Shown here piece after piece: positions 1 to 13,429 of a DNA stretch of 64,000 bases (the stretch's first letter is position 1; each line of letters opens with the position of its first letter). The position numbers were made by a program, and so were the translations under genes. Source of the DNA: Carallia brachiata (Eukaryota; Streptophyta; Magnoliopsida; Malpighiales; Rhizophoraceae); NCBI GenBank assembly GCA_021464245.1, contig JADCRB010000016.1:17446143-17510142 (forward strand), in the 5' to 3' direction. The notes under the pieces were generated by a model. The model did no database searches and was not told the DNA's origin. It worked only from the letters and a program-made list of their open reading frames with translations.

Positions 1-186
1 TGTCTTGATGTAGTGAGCTATATGAGCTAAGCAGGTCTTCTTTGTACATACTGACTTATCTAATAAATTATCCCTTTGCTGTTGATTAATAAAAAAAAAA
101 AAGGCCTTATGCAAGCAAGAAAATACTTTGGTGGACCCACTTTTGCATTACAATGTGCGTGCACGAAGTTTGTTTAGGGTGTAAAT

Positions 187-661
187 CACATATGTAAAAA
201 TCGGATTGGATCGGATCAGTCGGTCAGACCGGTTGAACTAGTGACTAGTTGGGAGTTTGAGCTGATTTTGGTAAAATTTGAGACGTGACTCGGACCGAAA
301 AAAATCGGTCAAGAACCGGTCAAAATCAGTAAAAATTGGTAAAAATCGGACCGGTTCAATAAAATTAAAAAATTCATAAATTATAATTTAACCTCAAATA
401 TTATTTTAATTATAATTTGAGTACTAAATTTAATTAAAAAGTTTAATTTAGTCCTAAATTTGATTAAAAATTTTAATTTCATCCTTAAAAGTAGAAAAAT
501 TAATATTTAATTACTATCTATAATTATTATTTTTTAAATTACTTATATATATATATATATATATATATTATTAAATACCGGTTCAAATACTGGTTCGACA
601 GGTTGAACCTTAACCTACTAGTATTTTCGATTTGATGATTAGTCCAATTCCATCAACTTTG
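187..661. mobile_element. hAT-like non-autonomous DNA element, copy 1
   Basis: A 475-bp AT-rich element with ends rich in CCGGTT-type motifs. It is flanked by a perfect 8-bp direct repeat, GTGTAAAT, at 179-186 and 662-669. Eight-base target duplications are the hallmark of the hAT superfamily. The terminal inverted repeats have decayed (CACATATG at the left, CATCAACTTTG at the right), but the interior matches the copies at 36170-36673 and, inverted, 37924-38585. No transposase is present. A (TA)n run occupies 544-568. Confidence 0.75.
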
Positions 662-1124
662 GTGTAAATATGAACTGCCAAAAAAAAAAAGGAAATACAT
701 TAAATTTTAGTACTAATAAGTTAGAAACCAAAAAGGAGCGGAATAATAGGTCGGAAATAATGTAAAATAAAAAAAATAAAAATAAAAAATAAAAAACAAA
801 AGACAACAAAACGACGCATTTGATATTTTCCGCAATTTATCCGAACGACACCGTTTATTCTAGCCATTCTAGTGCTCAAATTAATGATACTGATCCAAAA
901 AATCGAACGGCCTGCGGAGAAGGAATCGGCTCGGTTGAAATCCCACCGTACACTCCATTGTATTCATCAAAGGCTCAAGTCAATACGTGTTAATACTTAA
1001 TGGCAGAGGTCCTCTGGCCTGAGTCCAAAAGTTAAAAAAAAAAAAAAAAAAACACTAGGGCATCATAGCTTTGCATTTCTTGCAAGAGGCTTCCCATCTT
1101 CGATCCAAAACGCACCGCATCTCA

Positions 1125-2281
1125 ATGCCGCCGCCTCCCGGACCTTACTCTGGCACCAGCACCCTCGCCCTGGTAAATTCCTTCGTTTCGCTGTTTGTTT
1201 TCTCGGAAAATGCAAAAACCACAAATCGGAGAAAACTAAAGATCAAGAAAAAGTGAAAAAAAAGAAAAAACGTTTATCCGATCTTAAATTTTCCGTTGTG
1301 TCTTAATGAATTGAAAAAGCTTGGAAAAAAAAAACCCTAGATTATTCATTTGAAAAAACTAACTGTCCAATTGCGAAGAATTGGTTATTTAGGCAAGCGT
1401 TGAATTCGGTTGTTTTTTCGCTGGTTGGGATGGTGTAGGTGGCTCGTGTTTCTGCTTTCTCATTAGGTCTCGTGTATGGGAACATGAAGCTCAAGTATCT
1501 CAAGGTAACATTAGCTAATTACTTCCATTTTTAGTCCGATTTTTTAAAAGAATTTGTTCATTCAAAGTGTTTGATACCTTGTTATGATGGGCATTACTTG
1601 GTTCATATTCCCGAGCTTTAATCCGTTTTAAGCTTCACTATTGGCGCCTTTGATCAATTTTATTTAAACTGCGATTTTTAGGTTCGAATTGGCTATGTTA
1701 TGATTCATTAAGCAACCGGTTTGTTCGGCGTGGGAATATTGTTAAAACAGGTCACTGGGTCTTAAGAATTGGCTTAGTGTAGGAACGTTTCCAGTGCAGT
1801 TGGGATTGTTTGCTCCGTTTATCCTGTCTCTTGGTGGCCGTATTTCAGCTCGCTTGTGCCTGTTGAAAGGTTTGTCTCTTTTGGCTGTGGCTATTTCTTG
1901 TTGGTTGGGGGCATGTCCTGATTGTTCCACATCAGATTGTCTTCTCGTTCCTCCTGTTTATGTTTTTATCTTTTAATTACATACTGTGTGCTACTTGTTT
2001 TGTTTGGAGGGGAAGAAGGCGATGTCAGTTCTTTTCAGTAATGCTTCTATTTCAATCTCATGTATTATATAATGATTATTTCTATGCTTCTCTGCGATGG
2101 AATTGTTTCACCACTTTTTCTTTATTCTCCTCACCGATGTATTAAGAGTGATGATACACATGCACATATGCAAAGATCATTGCAGTGAGCGTATGAAGAT
2201 TCTCGCTTGATTCTTTTCCTATTTCAAATGCAGATGAAGGCAAGGTCTCATAAAAAGGCTGAAGCAAAGGCTCATCACTAA
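1125..2281 (+). CDS. ATP synthase e-type subunit (mitochondrial), three exons
   Basis: Exons are 1125-1172, 1439-1504 and 2234-2281, with GT-AG introns that all fall between codons. They give a 53-residue protein beginning MPPPPGPYSGTSTLAL and ending KKAEAKAHH. This matches what I know of the very short plant proteins annotated as mitochondrial ATP synthase E chain: a proline-rich start, one hydrophobic segment (about residues 12-32, containing FSLGLVYG) and a lysine-rich tail. The family is an accessory membrane subunit of the F1Fo ATP synthase stator/dimer region in the inner membrane. The start is the first ATG of exon 1. The upstream 5' region contains an A-run at 1035-1052. Intron 2 (1505-2233) is long and T-rich. 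No neighbouring gene is functionally linked. The family call is firm; the exact role of the plant protein is less certain. Confidence 0.85.
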
Positions 2282-2798
2282 GGAGATGCTGTTGGTACGG
2301 CATTAGGCTAAGACTTGAGTTGAGGTGGAATCCATAGAAATAATGCAATGTGAATTGAATTGTACTAATCTGTTTTCTGAGGACTTTATTGTTTTGGGAA
2401 GTTGATTTTAGTCTCATGAGAATTTTTGTTTGGTCAGCTCTGACCATATGGAAGGATAATTGTTTTGTACTGGTGATTGGCAAAGTTTGGAAGATTGAAT
2501 CGTCCCTCGATTAAAATAATAGGCCATTGCTGTTTCCTTTTTGTGATTGATCATTTTCATCAATCTATGCGGTTGAAATTCAATTCTTGGAGAAAAATAT
2601 TCTTGTTGATGTATTTATTTACTCAAGACTCGCACTGTGTGGATGTCTTGATGAATCCTTACGATGTTCATTTACCCAATTTTATGTTTGTTCTCAGCTG
2701 AATTATCAAGTCAAATGCTATGTAATTCTACAAAGCAAGACTTCAAGCATCAAGTTTGTATGCAGTGCCTGACAGAGATAATTAGCGATGAATCTTAT

Positions 2799-3266
2799 AT
2801 TGTGTTTGGGAAGGAGGAAAAGGGGGGGAGGGAGAGGAAAAAAAGAGTATTAGAGTAAATTATTATGTTTAAGAAATATTTGAAAAATGGAGGAGAGAAA
2901 TTTTTAATTTTCTTAATCTTTTTTGATCTATTAAAATTAATTTTCTTAAAAATAAGAGAAAGTTATTAGTTTTTTTATTAAATTTATTAAATAATTTAAT
3001 TATTTTTTGTACAATTTAAAAATTATAATTTTATTTAAAATATTTAAATAAAATTTATTATAAAGTAAAATTATTATTTCAATAAATTTTATTTTTTTTT
3101 CCTCATTTTTCACTATTTCTTAAACAAAAAAACATACATTTTTCTTTTCTCTTATTATTTCTTTATAAATACAAAAATGATAGAAAATATTCATGTCTTT
3201 CAATGATCTTTTCTTTTATTTTTTTGTCTCACACTTTCTTTTCTCTCAAAAATTTTATTCAAATAT
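2799..3266. repeat. MITE-like AT-rich element, copy A
   Basis: Starts near TTGTGTTTGGGAAGGAGG, ends near AAAATTTTATTCAAATA, and has an AT-rich interior that aligns through most of its length with 16901-17349. Shared blocks include runs around AAATTTATTAAATAAT and the late TAGAAAATAT motif. The GTTTGG-type terminus is typical of plant MITEs. I could not fix target duplications, so superfamily and exact ends are open. Confidence 0.5.
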
Positions 3267-4224
3267 ATCAAAAATTTTATTCAAATATAAAGTTAATTGT
3301 ATTAGAAAAATTGTGCGGACACTCTTTTTTCGCATAATGGTGAAAAAAAAAATAAAATGTACTCCCCTTTCAAATACCCATGGTTATAAACTGTACAATC
3401 ACAAAATGCGGAACATTAACCCTATGATTAAATAATCTTCTCTCTGAATCTGCTTCGCAATCATTTTCACTTTAATTGGATTCGCCATGCACTTTATCAT
3501 CGTTAACGTTGGACTTGAGTGATGTTTTCTGGAGGCAAATTGGGCCGGTTGATTTTAGAATATGATGTTGGTGAATGGTGTGCGTGGGGCATCCTTGCAG
3601 TCAATCCTGACTCAGTGACTCTTCTCCTTATAAAAACATTAAACATGTTTGACTATATCGCTTTTCTTCTTTTTTTTTTTTTGGATTGGGGGATATTTTA
3701 TTTTCAATGAGTAAAATTAGTAATTTATTTTTTTATTAAGACGTCTGCTGAACTATGAGTTATATAACGCAACTCTCTTAATTCTTATAAATCTTATATT
3801 CAAAATTAGAATTTAAGTCTTAACTAGTTTTAAGTAGTGTCTTTTAAGAGATAATTAATAACTTTGTTTTTTTTTTTTCGGTCTACAAAATTAGTATTTT
3901 TTTTTTTTTTGGTTTACAAATTAGTAACTTTGTTCTGGTCATTTGTGCGTATACGCCATCGGAACTGGTGGAGACCACCATGGGGCTTTGTTTTGGGCCT
4001 CAAAATAGTATACCCAATATCCACCGTCCAACGAAGCCTGGACCAGCACGAATGTCACCCACGTTAAGGTTAAGCCAGAGTTGGCCCATTAGGAATTGTC
4101 CCGATTGGGGCACATGCAGAAAGCAACCGCGGACCTTTTTGCATTAATTGTCGCCCACGCCCCCCCGCCCCCGGCACCCCCCTAATTGACTTGAATTGAA
4201 AGTCTCTCTCCTTTTTTTTTTTTT

Positions 4225-4415
4225 TCTTTTTTAAAACCACCAAATATCCACTTCAAAATTTAATTAATTTAGATCGACCCAGGTAGAAATTCAGTGAGCG
4301 ATAAATATCTCCCAACAGATATTTAGTACGGTTGCATTTATAGGACTCGAACCCGCAATCTTTAGTTCAACAGCATCAAACTCCTACCATTTGTGCTAGC
4401 ACCTACTAGAAGAGT
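4225..4415 (-). mobile_element. tRNA-derived SINE
   Basis: Read on the minus strand it has an RNA polymerase III A-box-like motif (TAGCACAAATGG) followed, about 40 bases later, by a perfect B-box (GGTTCGAGTCC). The body that follows resembles the copy at 48836-49030, and an A-rich tail corresponds to the T-run at 4211-4225. This is the structure of a tRNA-derived plant SINE. Ends are approximate. Confidence 0.65.
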
Positions 4416-6266
4416 CTCTGATAATACTTTTTTTTGTTTTGAGTAAGTCTCCCATAACACTAAAGAGTCTTAACTTGCATATTTTTTCCCAAATGTTGAC
4501 CAATAGAAAAGAAACGTAGCCTTCGGGGAATAACCCAAAACGAAAATTCAGGTTTTACCACTAGACAAAATCATGCTTAGGAAACATGAGCATGTTCCCA
4601 CCCGTTAGCCAGCGTTAATCGAGGCAACAAAAAAGGCCATAAATTTAGGACTACAACTTTGTCACTTCTAATATGTCTTCCAAGCGTCGATTGGTCATTG
4701 AACAATTAGAGGAAGAGGGTCCCAATTACAGCTGAGCACGGTGATTTAGGGATCGTTGCCCCCACCGAATTAAACAGCTTGGTCATTCATATAAAGCTCA
4801 AAGAGTTCGGTAGTCTAGGACTTTATGCATGCTTTGCGTTTTGCAGTTTTGATGACATGAATCTGAAGATTGTTCCAGTTTTTCGAAACATTTTTCAAGA
4901 AAATAGAAACACAATTGAAAGCATGTTTATTAAAAAATGTTCGGCACTTATTTTTTCGTTTTCTGATTTTGTAAAAATCTACAAAAAATTGTTTTTTTTT
5001 TTTTTGTATTTTGTTGACTTTTCTTAATGGAAATAAAAAGAAAGAGAATTCACTTTTATGTTAGGCAAACATGTTTTCCTTTTACATTTTTATACAGAAA
5101 TGAAAATACTAACAGAGAAAAAAAGATGGAAATAAAATTTTAGGCAAGTTATTTATCGAAAGAAGGATTATACATTTAACCCCAGAATGTTGTTAACATT
5201 TATGCTCTCCATGTCACTAGAGTTAATACAACGAGCACAGAAAATATTAGTAAATTGATAAATAAGCTGCAAATGATTAGCAGACACTATATCGTGCCTT
5301 GATCGCAGCAACAGGAAAAGAGATTATGAAATCATATGGGGTTTTGAACTTCAAAGACAACACAATCTAATCAAATCTTATCTGTTATCTTTCTAATTCT
5401 AGAGAATCAACTTAGCTTAAGAGTTTACCAGTCAAACAAATTAGTTTTCCGTACGTCTAGCTCACCAGCACTTACAAAAAAATATTGAATATATGCACCC
5501 ATGTTCTTTTAGCTTGACATATTAATTTACCCCCTTCGAATTTTTGGATGGAAGTTACATGCGGCGGAATGCGGAATGCGTACGATATATGGTGGGAGAT
5601 GTACGTTCAGCGGGAGGATAGTTTTGATTTTCTTTCCTGATTGTATTTTGATCTTTGATTTTTTCAGTTAGTTTGGCAGGAAAAAAAAAAAAAAGGAGAG
5701 AGAGAACACATGTTATGATCTATCTTAAAAACTATATTTTTCAATTCATGCTTTCTCTTTTTAATACAATGGTCAGAGTATATAACGAGTGAAATTGATT
5801 TTTCGGTCCAATAAAAAATAGTAATGTCCTAGAAATATAAGGGGGATTATCAATTAAATATATTTTTAACGTACTCTTCTTAAAAGGATACATAATTACA
5901 TATTTTAACATCTTAATTCTACGAATCAAATCTTAGTAAACAATTTGGAGAACAAAAAAATTTGCTAATTAAGGCAAAACAGTAAGGGAGGGTTACTATA
6001 TGTAGAGATAAATAAATGATCGCATGAACTGTTATCGGCAGAAAATTGTGCCTAAAATGGCAACGGTGCGGTGTTTGTTGAATTATATCCAGGGGGTCAA
6101 AAATTTTCTATATATAAGTAACAAGGTGGGATTAGAGGGTTGTTTTTTTTTGGTACATAACAGTGGGAATAGATGGTACCTTTCCGTAATGTAGTTAAAC
6201 ACACACAGTCAATTTGACTAGGCGTAGATACGAGTTTATCATGATACGTTGAATAAAATTACCTTT

Positions 6267-6291
6267 TATATATATATATATATATATATAA
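6267..6291. repeat. (TA)n microsatellite
   Basis: Uninterrupted TA dinucleotide run. Confidence 0.9.
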
Positions 6292-6867
6292 AAGAAATTT
6301 AAAAGTCAAAATTTTTAACTTTTCAATCTTAAAATCAGAATGTGAAATTTATAAAAATTAAAAAATTAATTTATTGTGTAACTCAATATATATTAGATCT
6401 CATAACAAATAAAAAAATTACATATTTAAAGATTAAAAAATTACAGTTAAAATAATATGAATAATGATATTTCTCTAGACAAACTGCATAGTCCGATTGA
6501 GTTTTACAAGTAATTTTTTTAGTTGATGTAAAAAAAAATCTATTATAACAAAATTAACACTCGCCAGAAAAAAAAACATTAAAAAAGAAAACTAACTCTA
6601 TTCTCATTAAAAATAAATTATGTAAACACATAATATTAAGTATAAAATAATACATAAAAATCTTAACTATTTAATTATAAAAATATATTAATTTAATAAA
6701 AATAAATAAAATATTAAATTAATTATAGTGTAACTGTTAATTTCTGTTTAGTTGCGTAAAGCTGGGGGGAACGTTTCACCGGTACTGCGTATATCTAAGC
6801 ACAATTAATGGGGACAAATGTGGTAATTAGCTCCAAAAAGAAGGGTGTTTATGTACGTTCGTAACCT

Positions 6868-6873
6868 TATAAA
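6868..6873 (+). promoter_or_regulatory. TATA box of the SAUR gene at 7029
   Basis: TATAAA, 156 bp upstream of the ATG. It is the only good TATA match close to the gene. Confidence 0.55.
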
Positions 6874-7028
6874 GATTCCACCAACGACAACGCTCCATTC
6901 AAAAAGTCTAAAAAGATTCCCCACTCCCCGAAGTCCGCTCCGCAGCCCTGCCCTCTTCACTCTATCACTCTGCCACTTTGCTGCAATCTCGCCCTGTTTT
7001 CCTTTGCTTTCCTTCGTTTTCCGGGAAA

Positions 7029-7472
7029 ATGTCGCAGTGCAATAAGATCTCGCGCATCGTAAGAATCCAGCAGATGATAAAACGGTGGCGTAGGAAGGCG
7101 AGGGCGACGGCATCGCGCGCGGCGTCCGATGTTCCTGCGGGACACGTGGCGGTCTGTGTTGGGCCCAGCTGCAGGAGGTTTATTGTGAGGGCGACGTACC
7201 TGAACCACCCAATCTTCAAGAACCTCCTCCTCGTACGAGCCGAGGAAGAGTACGGTTTCGAGAACAACGGACCGTTGGCCATCCCATGCGACGAGTCTGT
7301 CTTTGAAGAGATTCTCCGGGTCGTGTCGGGATCCGATTCGGAAAGCTCGGGCCGGTTCTCCACCCTTGAGGAATTTCAGAGATGCGGCCACGTGGGCCGG
7401 ATGAATAATCTTGAATTTTTAGGCGAATCCAGGCCGTTGCTTCGCTGTTACCTTGATGGATTGACTCAGTGA
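7029..7472 (+). CDS. SAUR-family auxin-responsive protein, long C-terminus
   Basis: Intronless, 147 residues. I chose the ATG of MSQCNKISRIVRIQQM because SAUR proteins of this type begin with a short basic helix; an earlier in-frame ATG at 6978 would add 17 hydrophobic residues not usual for the family. The SAUR core runs from about residue 34 (DVPAGHVAVCVG) through ATYLNHPIFKNLL and RAEEEYGF to LAIPCDE. The C-terminal 45 or so residues extend past the usual end of small SAURs. The basic N-terminus (KRWRRKARATASR) and long tail place it in a divergent clade, not with the 15A-like cluster further on. SAURs are known to bind and inhibit PP2C.D phosphatases, raising plasma-membrane H+-ATPase activity and cell expansion. 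That role is inferred from family. It stands alone here, with a TATA box upstream. The coding region is markedly more GC-rich than its surroundings. Confidence 0.9.
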   Translation: MSQCNKISRIVRIQQMIKRWRRKARATASRAASDVPAGHVAVCVGPSCRRFIVRATYLNHPIFKNLLLVRAEEEYGFENNGPLAIPCDESVFEEILRVVSGSDSESSGRFSTLEEFQRCGHVGRMNNLEFLGESRPLLRCYLDGLTQ

Positions 7473-10400
7473 GCGATTTGTTTATGACTACTATTTACTA
7501 GGCATTCGATTCGAGTCTTTTTTTTCCCTTTTTTTGGGTATTTTTATTTTTATTTTAGCTTTTGAATTTTTCGACATGCCCGAGTGATTAGGGTTGTGTT
7601 TTGGGATTGGAAGATATGGTAAAATGGTTTGGTTTTAGTTTATAATCGGCGGGTCATCCTAAGGATGAAGGGTCATTCTGCAATACCTCTTGTAAATTTT
7701 AATCTATGACCTTCTTTGATTTTAGGGATTGCAACCATATGTCCAAATTTGTATCGATACATCATGCTTTGCTCTATCAATTTATGAAGGACATGCTAAT
7801 ATTAAAATGCGTTTTATGTCCAAAATCCAAACCTTTAAAATTTTGTGAAGATATTCTGAAAAAAAAATATATTGTGAACATATTATGGGAAATGTGAAAA
7901 AAAAATGGTATCAGTCATTTTTATCAAAATTTTTTTTTAAAAGTATCATTATGTAATTTATTTTTAAAAAAATATAAATGAGTATACAATTTATTTATTT
8001 ATTTTTTAAATTTAATCGTTTGGTTGTTCATATTATATTAATGTGTACTAGCGTGCACTGTATTAAAAATGTGCTACTTTTTTTCGTTATACATTTAATA
8101 CCAATTTTGTTTCCCACAAAATAATTTTTTATTACCAACAATCATTGGTCGGAGTGATAAAAAGTTCGCTGCTCTTTAAATAAAATTTTAAATTTAAATT
8201 TTATAAATAGAAAAAACGACTTTAACAGAGTCGCCTTCATTATGAATCTGATAAATATTTAAATTAAATTAATTAAAATTTAATAGACTTTTAGAATACC
8301 AATAATTCACCTAAAAAAATAAAATAATCTTATGAGTTCATATAAACACATTGCATGATTGCAAAGCATCCCCGCATTACCCTCGTATGCCAATTTTTCT
8401 CGGTGTGGAGTGTCATAATCATTTTGACGTAGTCCGTTAACTTTAAAGTTAAAGCCTTTCCTTTAGTTATCCGTGGAAAAGCAAGGAAAAGTGCACCTTA
8501 GCTTGAGCATGAATTAAATCATTAAAAGTTGAGGCCGCCGATTGCTATCATGGTACCTTGGTCCCTCTACAGTCAGCAACGATCATAATCAGTTTGTAAA
8601 CAATAGAGTCGGTTCTCTGCGTAACACCGCAACATTATTCTGATTATTAAACAATGTCGAAATGAAATATTAACCAATTGCAATATGTTGTGGCGTACGC
8701 CGTCTTCTAGCATATAGTCGGTTTGGGATTTAGGGTAAACATTTGAAGTTTGAATTTCAAACTTTTAGTCATAATAATACCTATAATAGTTTGTTACTTT
8801 TTTTTTTTTTTTACTATGAAGTTTACTAAACCACGAGTATGCATTTAAAGTAGTTATTTTCATTCGCATAAAACTTGTATCTCTCTCAAAATTAAAATCT
8901 AAAAATTTCAAAATATAAACTAAAGTTCTTAACTACTGCAACTTATAACTTTGTCTTCAAACTTGTACAGTGATGATGAGAGTGTGTTCAAACATGGGCT
9001 GGGCCAATTACGAAATTGGCCTACAATTAGCTGTCAATTGGACGTTTCTGGACTGCTCCCGTGTCCCTAAAAAAAGCCTGGGCCTTCTCACTTCAAAGGC
9101 CTCATGGGTGCCTGGATGGGATAGATTGATATAAAAACAAAAAAAAAAAAAAGATAAAAAAAAAGCATAAAATAAAAAAAAAATTTCGTAATAACTGAGA
9201 TAGTGGGCAATAATAACTTTTAATTAGACAATTAAAATTGGAAACCCATTCCTTTCTCATTTTCCATTCCGCAGGATGGGAAAAAAAAGGGTCGTAGACC
9301 CTGACAGCGAATGCCGCATCCACGTCATACATCTGCCTCTCAATGCCACGTGGCTACGCATTAAATGAGTTCATTGGTGAGGTGGGAGAGCAATCACGTG
9401 CAACTCATCCACAGAACCCGTAATGCGCTGGCGCTGGGCAGCCACCCATCTGCTCGTCCTTTTCTGCAAGAGGCAACATACCAACCCCAGTACAGATTCG
9501 TACCTCTGGAGTAAGAGACAATTTTGGCCCCATCTTCTTGAACAGGACTTAGCCCACGGAATTTCTGTTGAGCTGCGGGCGCGGAATATCAACTTATACG
9601 TCACGAATACAATTAAACAATTATTAAAACAAAACTAATTTGTGAGTTCTAAATATCAATTTTCTATTACAGCGTCCATGAACTTGCGTCTGTTACAAAA
9701 TATTGATTTGGTTATATATATGCCAAAAATAATCCATATACTTTTGCAACTAAAGAGCAAAAAGTACTGAAGATAGGTTGAAAAACAAGACTATGTGAAA
9801 CATGCGTAATTAAGAATGAGGAGATACACAATTTATTTAATATCATTTAATAATTTATCTGTTTTTTATTTTTTTAAATTAAATATATTTTTTATAATTC
9901 AACAGTTCAAATCATTACATATTAATCACGATTGCATTTATGCATGTTCACAAAATTTTTCCGTTGAAGATGTACCAAAAAGATGTTACATTGATAATGA
10001 AGTTTCAGAAGCAACTAGCTCAAGGTGTGTGTGTGTGTGTGTGTGTCTATATATATATATATATACATATATAGCTCAGGGATTTAAACATATATACACA
10101 CACTACTGTCGTCCTTGAATTATCTCTTTTGGGAAAGATAGCCTAGTTCAAATGTCAATAATGGTTTTTTTTTTTTTTTTGGGTCTATCAATAATGGTTT
10201 CTTGGCCCATTATTTGTGCTGCAGAAGATATTTCTCTGCCACTCGACCACGGCGGCTATGATAATTCAGCTCCAGAATATATAACTTTGATTTCCAAGAT
10301 TCTTTTACATGCAAGTCCATTTGGCTCTATGTTGAAAGATTTTTAAATTTGACTATCTTTTAGTTAAATTAAGTTAATTTAATATCAAATATAGGTGAAA

Positions 10401-13400
10401 ACAAAAAAAAGAGTGATACATAATTGAAATAAAAAATAATAAAATAAATTTATATTATTTAAAATTACGTATATATATCTTATACTAAAAAAAAAATGAG
10501 TAAAACAGCCAGCAGTACCGTGGTTATTGCTATACAATTTTTTATTTCCCAAAAATTCCCACTGTTTATATATATTTATCGTTCTGTTCTCAAAAGTCTT
10601 AAAATCCTTGATGGCAGGGTATGGGCTTTTTACCGAAAGTTGGTAATGTGTAAGCGAACGGGAATATGCCAGAAAAGCTGATGAATGAGATCAAGTGTGA
10701 AGTGGCAAATCAGACAGTTGACAGTATAAGTATACCCGACAATACCCACTCACAATATATCTTCAAAGAACATATGGAATCCGACATGTATCCCCACAGC
10801 ACCACCCGCCTCCCCCACACACAATTGGCTCTCCTTGTTCTTTGCCCAACTCACACATTACAGCCACAACAGATCCATGATATGAGTTCAATTTCAGAAT
10901 TATAACAATGGTAGGTAACAACATTAACAACGACGAAAACAAGCACATAATACAAATAATTGCACAAGCTGGTGGCCAGTGCAATGAATGTATCATGTAT
11001 AATACTCTTTCTTTCTTTTTCGCTCTCTCTCAATTGAGATTTAATTGTTGGCTTTAATAGGATACATGCAAGGGATTGCCAGCGCCAGGTTCTTAATTAA
11101 TATTTTATAAAGAAAAAGTTATGTAAGTATGCAATGATAGTCATAAAATTAACACACGAGATCTATATTATTAAATTGTAAAAAATATATGAAATTTGAA
11201 AAAATAAAAAATAGATATACTGTTAGATTAACTATATATTTTTTATGTGCTGTAAATTTTGTGCCTACGAAGTCATTGCCATTTTATAAATACACTAAGC
11301 ATAAACGAGCACAGACATGTGAATACGTTTTATTTCGTCAGGATTCAATTTTTCCAATTCTTATCTTGAACATGAGATTGTGCTTGACACGACTACATGT
11401 TGATTGTTTAGCCTTGGGACCTCCAAGTGGACAAGATGGACTAATTAGTGAGATCATTAACAAATTCGCTTCACCAAAAAGGGTTACATGTGTGTTCCTC
11501 TACAAATTTTGATCATATGCTCATATAATTTTTCAATTAACTTGGTTTAACATGTTACGTGTATCTAAGCTATCTATTGATTTTAAACATTAAAAAACGT
11601 AACAAACTTTACCAAAAATTGTATGATTGGATCATAATTTTCTTTTTAAAATAATAGTTCATATAGTTAACCAAAAAGTAGGTGAGTCATTCGGATTCGG
11701 ACTGATCTTGTTTGTGTTGCTCAAAAAATTAGGTTATTTGGAGTTCTAAGTTACTTGATCTTCGAATTATTTGAGTCATTTAGATAACTGATAAATCAAA
11801 TCCAGAACTGTTGAATCAGATCGAGGTGAGACTAAAAAAGGTTAAGAGTCTCTGTTTGAATCATTTGAATATCAAATTAGTCTGTATATTCGTTATTTCG
11901 AATATTGCGCGGCCAGCCAAATCCAAATTATATTATAAGGCTGACGAGATCATGTCAACTGCAAGTAGCCATGAAAACCGTATAGAAGTCTTGCTCCAAA
12001 AAAAAAAAAAAAGGAAAAAAAAATAACCGTATAGAAGTCAGCATTATAGATCACGTCAGTGACGTTGCAATTCATACTTTTAGCAATGCACGTCGCTACA
12101 GTCTATTCGGCTGTCCCTCTATCCTGAAAAAATCTTAACATATTTTTTAAATTTTTAAATTTTTTTTTGTTTAACTCATATTTTTTTAATAAATATATTT
12201 AATTTATAATTTTATATTATATAAAAAAATAAAAATAAAAAATAAAAAAATTATTAATAAATTATACTTAAAAAATAAATAAAATTAGTAAAACTTTTAA
12301 ATATAACAAAAAAAAAAAAAAAGGCCGCGAGGTTTGCTAGTACCTTTGAATTGAACCGCGTAAATTTGCTAGATTTTTTCGTACGGCGCACCAGAAATTT
12401 TCGAAACAGAAAACTTATAAAATTACAGAAAAAGTGAGATGTAAAATTAATATATTATAATTGATAATTTTTTTTTAAAATTATATATTTTTTAACAAAA
12501 AATAAAATTATTTTTTATTTTATTTTTTATTTAAAAATAATTATTTAATTATAAAAACAAAAACTGTCAATTATAATGCACCATCTTACTTTTCTAATTG
12601 GACTCTTTTCCAAAGGCATTAAATGAAAACTATTGCAGGGCGAGTCAATTTGTCACGGATCAACTTGTCAATTTGTCATTATCAGATCCTTCCTTTTAAC
12701 CGTGACTTATATTCCATATAGGCATATGAGAAAGATTGAAAAGCAAAAAGGACCATTGATCGATTTGATATGTTTAAGAGACATGTTTTTTTTTTTGACC
12801 AAAATTAAGAGACATGTTTAATCGTTAATTTCTCTTCTATGTTGATTTCTCAACCGCTAAATAATTAAGGTTCGTATCAGTAACACTCTTTTCTTTGATG
12901 TCTAGCAACCCCTTTTCATTTGTTTGATCGTCCAACGTTGTATGCATATGGTCATAATAAAAAGCTCAATCCACCGCATATGTTTACACTTTGAAGCACT
13001 TCTTTGACAGGTTAACCTCATAATTTTGTAAGTATTGAGATTAATTTAGATTCATATAAAATTAGTATTAATTGAACTATGTTTCTAACAGCAAGAACTA
13101 ATATTATTGTATGAAGTGATTGTAATTGATGTGCATGATGAGTGTTTCATGTGTATGTCTAACAAATTGCCGTTCAACTTGATGGAGAGAATTGTTCTAA
13201 AAAAAAAAAAACTAGATGGAGAGAAACAGGTACGGCCAGCGTAGAATTTACGCATGAACCGATGAACGTGGGTGAGGTGGGAAATCGGGGACAAAGTTGC
13301 AGAAGAAAAATGTAGCCAGCTGTGAACTTTTATCTACAGATTAAATTTCCAACTCATCAAATTTCTGACATTTGATGGGAAAGAGATGACTTTTTGTTTT

Positions 13401-13429
13401 CCTACCCCATTAAACAACGAGGCTCGTTG
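7473..13429. other. Gene-poor intergenic region
   Basis: No supported gene. AT-rich spacer with several homopolymer runs and the compound microsatellite at 10025-10072. A more GC-rich block at about 9360-9620 contains a CACGTG motif but no convincing protein or gene structure. Confidence 0.55.
10025..10072. repeat. (GT)n(TA)n compound microsatellite
   Basis: About eleven GT units followed by about twelve TA units with one interruption (ATACATATATA). Confidence 0.9.

Larger units (their letters stand above)
2282..6860. other. Gene-poor AT-rich intergenic region
   Basis: After the 3' UTR of the ATP synthase gene I find no credible coding region. Open frames here are short and of low-complexity composition. 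It holds a MITE-like element (2799-3266), a SINE (4225-4415) and a (TA)n run (6267-6291). The rest is AT-rich spacer. Confidence 0.6.
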